A stretch of 64,000 nucleotides of DNA. It comes from Tupaia tana. Its lineage: Eukaryota; Chordata; Mammalia; Scandentia; Tupaiidae. Made by a program: the position numbers and the translations under genes. Every line of letters begins with the position of its first letter. Positions within the stretch are counted from its first letter, which is position 1. The notes below the pieces were generated by a model, which saw only the letters and a list, made by a program, of their open reading frames with translations, searched no databases and was not told the DNA's origin. Location of the stretch: contig JAKSZU010000020.1 of the NCBI GenBank assembly GCA_026018925.1, positions 44,374,568 through 44,438,567 on the forward strand. The letters are read 5' to 3'. Below are positions 57,044 to 64,000 of the stretch, piece by piece.

Positions 57044-57290
57044 GGAGCCAGCAGATGGCATGGTGGTTAAGGCTCTAGACTTGCACAAGGCTGACCACGG
57101 TTCAAGTTCCGGACACAGTGGCTTCAGAATCATGCTGGGTATGTGCATGTGCGCCAAAACTCGAGGAGGAAAGTGGAGAAGGTATTATGCATGGTCATTC
57201 ATCCCTGGTGGGTGATTTCTCACTTTCCCACTCACTGTCTGTCTCTGGTGAGCAACTCGCCCTATGGCAAAAACCTTAAAAAAAAAAAAA
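57044..57290 (+). repeat. SINE (A/C intermediate), plus strand
   Basis: GGAGCCAGCAGATGGCATGG head, tail CCCTATGGCAAAAACC. Confidence 0.82.
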
Positions 57291-57609
57291 TCTAGACTGT
57301 AGCAAACAATCCCCTCAAGTTTTATTCAACCAAAATCTAATCCCCAAATCCTAAAGTCTGGAGATAAGATACTCCCAAAGGCCAAATCACTAAAAAACTG
57401 AGTCCATTTGAGGAAAGACACAAACTATCAATACTTTTAAAAGTATTTTTATAATTTCCAGGCTACCAGGTTGATACCAGGGCCCTATCTACTCAAAATG
57501 GCAGAGTTGTCTTTGCCAAAAATCTTTTGAGAGTAAAGAGAAATCAGTAACAATAACCAAGTTGTGTCTGCACATTGGGGGACATGGGGGAGGTCTTTAT
57601 GCCTTTAAC

Positions 57610-57855
57610 TTTTTTTTGGAGAGGTTTTTGCTATAGGGCGCGTGCGCTCACCAGAAAGACAAGAGACAGAAAGCGAGAAATCACCCCCCAAGGGGGGATG
57701 GCCACGACACAATGCCTTCTCCATTCTCCTCTTGGGATTTTGGGCATGCACACACATGCACCCAGCGTGAGTCCAAGTCACTGGGTCTGGGACTCGAACT
57801 GTGGTCGATTACATGGGAGTCCAGCAACATAGCCATTATGCCAACTACTGGTCCC
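57610..57855 (-). repeat. SINE type A, minus strand
   Basis: TTTGGAGAGGTTTTTGCTATAGGG tail side, CCAACTACTGGTCCC head side. Confidence 0.9.
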
Positions 57856-58327
57856 TTGTCCTCATAACTTCTATCCTCTTCATATTGGCCCCAACTTTTG
57901 GGGGATTTCTGTTTCACTCTCTTCCAAGTCACATTCATCTGGCCCAGGATCCACATTTCTCAGAACAAAACCTGTCATCTTTCTTCTTCCCATATGTACC
58001 CCAACATGGGCAATTACAAGACATCATTATAAAATAGTTGTTTGTTTTGTTCATTTATACAAATATATGTTTACATTTGAAACTCTCTAAACTGTAATTT
58101 AAAATAATCATTAACAAGGCAGCATAACACATCCATAGTACAACCAAAATGTTAAAATATTATCCCCACATCTCTGACAAAGTAACAAACAGGGCATCAG
58201 ATCGTTGAAAAACCAGGAATGCCATATATCAAATGTAAAATATAAGAAGGGAGGAGGCTGAGAAAGGGAGCGGCAATGGAAGTACTACGTCAGACTCATT
58301 TTCAAAAGCGATCTAGCCTTAAAGGGT

Positions 58328-58341
58328 GGGGGGGGGGGGGG
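58328..58341. repeat. G14 homopolymer
   Basis: Uninterrupted G run in intron 1, not part of a SINE. Confidence 0.9.
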
Positions 58342-58465
58342 CCTCCTTAGTCAAAGACTAGGTGAGGTGGTCAGGAAACCAACCATCAACTTTCTAGATG
58401 TAAACAATAAGCTGCTAGAAATTAAATGAACAAAAATTATTTTACTTAAAAAAAAAAAAAAAAAT

Positions 58466-58662
58466 TAGCAGGGGGCTTGTCGTAGAGCCTAACGGTTAAG
58501 GGAGCCACATTCCACATGGCTAGACATAGTTTGAATCCTGACCCCAGTTGCTTGGACAACATGCCAGGAATGTATACATATGTACTCATACTCCAAAAGA
58601 GGGTGCTTTCTCTCCCCACCCCATCTCTCTCTGGTAATGATACATGCACTCTGGCGATTATT
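58466..58662 (+). repeat. SINE type C, plus strand, body deleted
   Basis: AGCAGGGGGCTTGTCGTAG head, end CACTCTGGCGATTATTTATAC. The GGAGAAGGG part is missing. Confidence 0.7.
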
Positions 58663-58682
58663 TATACATATACATATATATT

Positions 58683-58892
58683 TGGGGCCACCATTTGGCA
58701 TGGGGGTTAGGGCAGCTGGGTCCCACAAGGCTGACTGAACACTACAAGTCCCAGATCAAGCAGCCTGAAAACACACCAGGTGTGTGTGCCCATTTAAGTG
58801 CAGCCATGCCTCAGTGCCTGAGAGGTAATTTCTCCCCCTCCCCTTCCTCTCTTCCCAGCCCATCAAGTGTGCTCTCCCTTTAGCAAACTGAA
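58683..58892 (+). repeat. SINE (A/C intermediate), plus strand
   Basis: GGGGCCACCATTTGGCATGG head, end CTCCCTTTAGCAAACTG. Confidence 0.75.
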
Positions 58893-59909
58893 AAAAATAA
58901 AATAAAATAAAAAAATAAGGCAACCAAAAATTAAACACTACAAATGCCAAATGCTCTCAAAAAAAAAAAAAAAAAAGGGATAATGATGATGAACAGGACG
59001 ATCCACAGAACTCTCTGAAGCTCTTATGAATATAAACAGAAAATTTAAGAAAGCAAACAATGTCATCATGCTCTGACATAGGGGTTCTAATACTGTAAAA
59101 ATTTCAATATGCCTCTATAGTTAACCTATAATTTCAATCGGATCCCACTAAACTACTGAGAAATGTCTATATACATTCTGTTGGAGGGGGTTAAATAACG
59201 ATTATTTTAAATTGCACTAAAATCTATCTTTAAAAAAAAAAGTACTTAAGTAAATTTTTTAAATGGGGGGGTGGAGAACATGAAAAGCACACACTATACC
59301 TACCAAACATCAGAGCTTACTTTTAAATTACAGTAATTGAGACAGCAAAGACTTTTTCCATGTGGGATGGTTGATCTTAAGCATGCAGGAAGCAAGCTGA
59401 CCCCAAATTTCTCCAAATCCACATTTCTTTGCTCCAATTCTTATATGTCCTAAGACAGGGAACTACAGACACACCTTCGCAAGAGAGAAAGTATTTATTT
59501 TAAAGGAGCACAGATTCCTAAGATAGCCCTAAGTCAATTATGAATTTACAACAGAAGGAAGAACAGATTATTTTTAAACAGTATTGAAACATTTGGATAA
59601 TTACTTGGAAAAATGAAAATAGATACAACATTCAACAAAATAATAAAAGACTCTAACTTTTAAAAATCAGTAAGAGTTTCATGATAAGATTACTTACAAC
59701 CTTGAGTAAGAAAAGCCTTACAAACAAAAAACAAACAAAAAACAAAAAACCCTAAAGCCACAAAATTCAGTAATATATACTACCCAATGCTAAAATATGG
59801 TAAACATTACCACATATAAGCAAAATAAAGAGGGAGTAAGAACAACATACAGCCAAGAGTTAATTTCCCAATTTACAATATTCTCAGGTGAGTAAATAAG
59901 AATAAGTTA
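58893..59909. other. Intron 1: unique AT-rich stretch
   Basis: A-rich runs (58,959-58,976 and others) only. No exon or complete repeat recognised. Confidence 0.4.
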
Positions 59910-60004
59910 AGGGCCAGCTGGTGGCCTAGTGGTTAAGGCAGGTGGATTTCATACGGCCTACAGTGCAGCTCGAGTCCCAGAACCAGTGGGTTAAAAAACA
60001 TGCT
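59910..60004 (+). repeat. SINE type C, plus strand, head part of a split copy
   Basis: AGGGCCAGCTGGTGGCCTAG through GGGTTAAAAAACATGCT. Resumes at about 60,254 after a nested SINE. Confidence 0.8.
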
Positions 60005-60253
60005 GTGGGAACCAGTGGATGGCATAATGGTTACGTTGCTGGATTCCCATTTAGTCATCCATGGTTCCAGTCCCAGACCCAACAGCTTGAAACTCACACC
60101 AAAGGCATGTGTATATGTGCCCAAAATCCAGAGAGGAAAATGAAGAGATGTGGCATGACCATCCACCCTGGGGAGTAACTTCTCGCTTCTCACCTCTCAG
60201 ACCCTCCTGAGAGTGCACGCACTCGATTAACAAATTCTCTCTTTAAACAAAAC
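60005..60253 (+). repeat. SINE type A-like, plus strand, nested
   Basis: GTGGGAACCAGTGGATGGCATAA head. Flanked by AAAAACATGCT at 59,994-60,004 and 60,254-60,264, so it inserted into the older copy. Confidence 0.88.
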
Positions 60254-60264
60254 AAAAACATGCT

Positions 60265-60430
60265 AAGCATGTATGCATGCATGCCAAAAATCAGGACAGA
60301 AGAAAAATTGGGAGAAAGGACACTAGGTGATCATCCCCTGTGAAGGGAGGTTGCTTTTCCACTTTCCCTCTTCCCCCACTCCCTCTAGCACACACATGCA
60401 TTCTGGCAAAAAAAAAAAAAAAAAAAAAAA
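60265..60430 (+). repeat. SINE type C, plus strand, tail part of a split copy
   Basis: AAGCATGTATGCATGCATGCC through CATTCTGGC then about 27 A. Confidence 0.78.
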
Positions 60431-60552
60431 GAGGAATAAGCTGCTAGAGAAAATAATAATGAATATGAGCTATGTGAACAGGTAATTGACAGAAAATTAT
60501 AATTTTAATATTATAAAGTCACTGAAGTATTACCCATTTGCTACAATTTTTT

Positions 60553-60714
60553 AAAGATTTATTTAATTTTATTTATACCAGAGAGGAACAGAGTGAGTGA
60601 ATGAGTGAGTGAGTGAGAGAAACTGAGAAAGCAAGCCACCAGGTCTAGGACTCAAACTGGGGTCAGCCATATGGGAGTCCAGTGCCCTTAACTACCACGC
60701 CACCCGCTGGCCCC
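60553..60714 (-). repeat. SINE type B, minus strand, with (GAGT)n
   Basis: GAGTGAGTGAATGAGTGAGTGAG at about 60,592-60,616. Head side CGCCACCCGCTGGCCCC. Confidence 0.85.
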
Positions 60715-60939
60715 TACAATTTTTTTCTTGAACTTCACATTTCTCCTCCAACTTTGTGTCTTGTGGATCTTTTCCTAATCAAAATGAAGAACTATCTACC
60801 TCACTTTTTTTTTTTTTAAACAATTGCACGAGGTACATGGCAATTTGGAGGTGGAAGCTTAAATGGCCTAAAACAAAAAGGTGCAGAGTATTCCTAATTT
60901 ATGGATACATGTATGAAGTTACAAAACAATACAGTTATG

Positions 60940-61160
60940 GAGACCAGCAGATAGCATAGCAATGACATTGCTGGATTCCCACGAAGTCAACCATGGTTTG
61001 AATCCCAGACCTGGTGCTTGAAATCCACACTGGGCACGTGTGCATGCATACCCAAAATCCCAACAGGAAAATGGAGAAGGGATTGTGGTGTGTCTATTTA
61101 CTCCACACTGTCTGGCTCTCTGGGAGCACACATGCCCTATAGCAAAAATATCTCCAAAAA
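60940..61160 (+). repeat. SINE type A-like, plus strand
   Basis: GAGACCAGCAGATAGCATAG head, tail CCCTATAGCAAAAATATCTCC. Part of the CCATCCCC region is deleted. Confidence 0.85.
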
Positions 61161-61405
61161 CAAAAGAACAACAACAAAAGTACACCTGAAAATCTGACAG
61201 TTTTTCAACTTAATGGAGGTAGTCATGAAAAAAAGAAATTATATCAGTTAAGCAAAAACAAAGATAATATGAATATATGTCAGTTGAATAATTAATAACA
61301 CAAATATAACCCCCACAAAAAATCACAACAGATGAACTGTTACCTCTGGCTGTAGAAAGTCATGTGACAACTCTGTATAAGGGCAAAATTTTATTTATAA
61401 ACCTC

Positions 61406-61640
61406 CAAGGCTCAGTCTGGTGGCACAGTTCCTGGCAAGCTCAACTACAGTGCTGGAGGCTGCATGGCTGACTGCTGGTTCTGATTTCCCAGTTGGTCTA
61501 AAAATATCCCAGAGGCACATGGATATGCCCCAACATCCTGATACACAGGAAGGAGAATCATAGCATTAGAGAACCCTGTTGAGGGTTCTTCTCTCTCTTT
61601 CCTGCATATGTATGTGCTTTCCAGAATAAAACTTAAAAAA
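61406..61640 (+). repeat. SINE type D, plus strand
   Basis: AAGGCTCAGTCTGGTGGCACAG head, body GGCACATGGATATGCCCC and CATCCTGATACACAGG. Confidence 0.65.
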
Positions 61641-62101
61641 TGAAAATTTTCAGATCCTCCTCATTTTCTCATTTTAGAGAAAAGGAAATTTAAACATTCC
61701 ATAACCCCAAATTTCCCTCCCTAAAACATTATAAATGATTGAAAATCTCATTTGTCTGGAGCACTTTTCATTAAATCATTAAAATCCAGATAAAATGCTT
61801 TTACCAATGCATTTAAACTCAAAAAGATTAAGTCTAGTAGCAATACTAATCAAGTGACATAGGGCACTTCCCATAAAAATGTATATAAGGCAAAGTTCAA
61901 GAACTACCAAAATCTAGTTCACAACTGGAAAGACAGTTATCTTGTCCAGAACATAAAGTCAACTTGAAATAAAATTTTCATATTTAAAACACTGATCAAT
62001 GTATCAGAGGCCTAGCATGAGCTATGGTTAGGAATCTGTACAGATGCATCCGTTCCTCAGAGAATATTCCTACTAAACTCATTAAGAGTTTATCCTAGTC
62101 T

Positions 62102-62213
62102 AGAGGTCCGCAGGTGGCATTGTGGTTAAGGCAATGGACTTCCACATAATTGACTGCAGTTCAAGTTCTGGACCTGATGACTTGCTTTCTTGCTCTCTTT
62201 CTGGTCAAATTAA

Positions 62214-62246
<33 letters not shown>
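62102..62246 (+). repeat. SINE type B, plus strand, (AAT)n tail
   Basis: AGAGGTCCGCAGGTGGCATTG head, GGTCAAATTAAAATAATAATAA with about eleven AAT units. Confidence 0.88.
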
Positions 62247-62247
<1 letters not shown>

Positions 62248-62248
<1 letters not shown>

Positions 62249-62520
62249 ACCAGAAGTTAGAGTAATGGCTATGTCGCTGGACTCCCATGTAGTCGACCGT
62301 GGTTCGAGTCTCAGGCCCGGTGGCTTAAACTCACGCCAGGCGCGCGCGTGTGTGTGTGTGTGTGTGTGTGTGTATCCAAGATCCCAAGAGGAGAATGGAG
62401 AAGAGACTGCGGCATGGCCATCCCCCCGGGGGGTGATTTCTCGCTTTCTGTCTCTCTCTCTCTGTCTTTCTGGTGAGCGCACACGCCCTATAGCGAAAAC
62501 CTCTCCAGAAAAAAAAAAAA
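62248..62520 (+). repeat. SINE type A, plus strand, with GT expansion
   Basis: GAACCAGAAGTTAGAGTAATGG head. The body motif has become (CG)4(TG)n at 62,340-62,373. Starts at the (AAT)n tail of the previous copy. Confidence 0.92.
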
Positions 62521-62602
62521 TAATAATAATAAATAAAAGTTATTTGAAAACAGTCTAGGATTAACTGACTGAAAATTATGATTTTTAAATTCATCTAGAT
62601 AT

Positions 62603-62835
62603 GGGACTAGCAGGTGGGATAATGGTTAAGTCACCAAACTCCCACTTGGTTGACTGCGTTTCGAGTCCCTGACCTGGAAGCTTAAAACTCACGCCAGGTA
62701 TGTGTGTGTGCATGCCTGCCCAAGACCCCAAGAGGAGAATGGAGAAAGGACTGCAGCATGACCATACCCGCTGGGGGATGGTTTCTCACTTTGTCTCTCC
62801 AGTGAGTGCACATGTCCTATAGCAAACATCTTTCT

Positions 62836-62869
<34 letters not shown>
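62603..62869 (+). repeat. SINE type A-like, plus strand, long poly(A)
   Basis: GGGACTAGCAGGTGGGATAATG head, tail CCTATAGCAAACATC followed by about 32 A. Confidence 0.88.
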
Positions 62870-62872
<3 letters not shown>

Positions 62873-63099
62873 AGACTTTAGATTTTTAAAAGCCCCACTA
62901 ACATCTTCCTATTGTTTCAGTTAATTAAATAACAAATTAACACTGATTATAAGGGGGAAACAAAAACTTGAACAGTACAATCTTCTTAAATTGAGGTTAG
63001 AAACTATTCTTAGTGCAGTAATCTAACATTTCAATTATTTCAATCTCATTATTCCAACCTATCAAAGTATTTTTGTGGTATAATAGTGGGTGGATCTGT

Positions 63100-63348
63100 C
63101 AGGCAGCCCATAGCCTGGTGGTTACATGCACTGAACCAACTGCATGTTTCGAGTCCCAGACCAGGCAGCTTGAAGAAAAAAAACAAAAAAACAAAACAAA
63201 AACTGGATGCATGTGTGACCATGACCAAAATCCCCAAATGAGGAAGAAATGGAGAAGGGACTGTAGTGCGACTATTCCCCACGTTGGGTGCTTCTCTCCT
63301 AGTCTGTCTCTGGCAGGCACACAATTCCTCTGACAAATTAAAAGAAAA
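63100..63348 (+). repeat. SINE type C, plus strand, with A-rich insert
   Basis: CAGGCAGCCCATAGCCTGG head. An AAAAAC repeat (63,176-63,202) separates head and body. End CCTCTGACAAATTAAAAG. Confidence 0.75.
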
Positions 63349-63439
63349 AAATTAATATAATGGACCTGTCAGGAATCTAGTCTCTGGTTCATCTATTTTC
63401 TTAAGCAAGCAAAAAAAAAAAAAAAAAAAAAGTAAGTAT

Positions 63440-63666
63440 CAGGGGCCTGAATGGTACTACAGTGGTAAAACACAACACTACACAAGATTGACCCACATGG
63501 AAAAGTTCTGGGTTAATATCTGGAGACCTCTGTGAACATGTACATGCCCAGGATCCTCAGCTGGCTAAAGCAGGAGTTGACTGCCAAGTCAAAACTCTGG
63601 TGGGAATGCTGGCCCTCTCTCTCTGTTATGGAAGAAGTAAACAAACTAAAAATAAAGTTAAAATAA
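63440..63666 (+). repeat. SINE type D, plus strand
   Basis: AGGGGCCTGAATGGTACTACAG head, body GGAAAAGTTCTGGGTTAAT, CAGGATCCTCAGCTGGC. Confidence 0.65.
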
Positions 63667-63667
63667 A

Positions 63668-63930
63668 GAGGGCTGACCCCATGATCTAGAAGTTAAGAGA
63701 ACTGGATTCTACATGACTGACTGCACGTTTCCAACTCCTGGCCCCTGAGGCTTGAAAAACACACCAGGCATATGTGCAGATAGGCCCCAAATCCCAACAG
63801 GATGGAGAAATGGAGGACGAGAGATTTCAGTATGGCCAGACCCCATTGGGGGGTACTTTAACCCTTTCCCTCCTCCTCTCTGTCTCTTTCTGGTGAGCAC
63901 ATGCACCTTCTGGCAAATGAAAAGAATTTT
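63668..63930 (+). repeat. SINE type C, plus strand
   Basis: GAGGGCTGACCCCATGATCTAG head, end GCACCTTCTGGCAAATGAAAAG. Confidence 0.8.
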
Positions 63931-64000
63931 AAAAAAAGGAAGTAACAGACTCATATTACTGTTTCCTTCAAACTTAATATAGTTTAAGAGTCATTCTGGC

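Noticed and set aside
53491-64000. Exon 1 or a CpG-island promoter of FXR1
   Set aside because: I searched the minus strand for the expected N-terminal codons before exon 2 and for a CpG cluster. Only SINE CpGs were found, so exon 1 lies beyond the window.
12-64000. CRISPR array, operons or a prokaryotic system
   Set aside because: Introns, poly(A)-tailed retroposons and a spliced vertebrate gene exclude a prokaryotic origin. The repeats are dispersed and not regularly spaced.

Overview
This window is mammalian nuclear DNA. It is AT-rich, its exons are separated by long introns full of retroposons, and there is no operon structure. The only gene I can support is FXR1 (FMR1 autosomal homolog 1, an RNA-binding protein of the fragile X family), on the minus strand. 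Sixteen coding exons (2 to 17, counting an exon 1 outside the window) were located by translating the minus strand and requiring AG/GT borders and matching phases. Their lengths sum to 1,983 nt, which is 660 codons plus a stop. With the 17 codons expected from exon 1 this gives a 677-residue protein, the length I recall for the longest mammalian isoform. Order on the minus strand: exon 2 (53,438-53,490), 3 (50,942-51,035), 4 (38,597-38,668), 5 (38,060-38,208), 6 (37,739-37,832), 7 (36,628-36,744), 8 (34,297-34,467), 9 (31,077-31,155), 10 (27,415-27,524), 11 (21,702-21,788), 12 (19,518-19,725), 13 (12,968-13,171), 14 (10,280-10,480), 15 (9,532-9,612, muscle-type), 16 (6,298-6,389), 17 (5,528 downward, stop at 5,358-5,360). 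Everything from 53,491 to the window end is intron 1. Exon 1 and the promoter are not here.

Protein architecture in exon order: Agenet/Tudor module (exons 2-5), a linker and KH0-like region (5-7), KH1 with an IGTHGS loop (8), KH2 with an IGKNGK loop (9-11), the leucine-rich export-type helix (11-12), RGG-rich segments (12-13), an arginine-rich basic patch (14), a second basic patch in the 81-nt muscle exon (15), and the C-terminal tail (16-17). Three alternative-splicing modules can be read directly: an 87-nt in-frame GT...AG segment inside exon 12, the 81-nt exon 15, and the 92-nt exon 16, whose skipping shifts the tail into a five-residue ending.

The introns are packed with tRNA-related SINEs. 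I list about 87 copies, roughly 60 on the plus strand (antisense to FXR1) and 27 on the minus strand. I sort them into four working types. Type A is about 250 bp: a CpG-rich head with pol III A and B boxes, a body with alternating GTGTGCGTGC, and an end like CCCTATAGCAAAAACCTCTCC plus poly(A). Type B is about 130 bp: the same head joined to a CT-rich stretch and a GTCAAATTAAAATAAT tail. Type C is older, about 240 bp, with an end like CCCTCTGGCAATTAAA. Type D is an older, divergent head and body. Copies that lie between A and C are noted as such. A family of this kind, together with two small 7SL-derived (Alu-monomer-like) pieces and no true Alu dimers, suggests a non-primate member of Euarchontoglires. 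A colugo (Dermoptera, CYN-type SINEs) is my best guess. That is inference and was not checked against a repeat library.

Other elements: an ORF1-only half-L1 (HAL1-like) element in intron 3 (about 39,120-41,583), two L1 fragments, a 369-bp hAT element with 8-bp target duplications, a 72-bp mariner-type MITE with TA duplications, three MIR fragments, and an LTR-like block at about 41,925-42,535. No second gene, true tRNA gene, CRISPR array or novel enzymatic system is supported. The most useful observations are the alternative-splicing modules of FXR1 and the insertion history written by nested SINEs.
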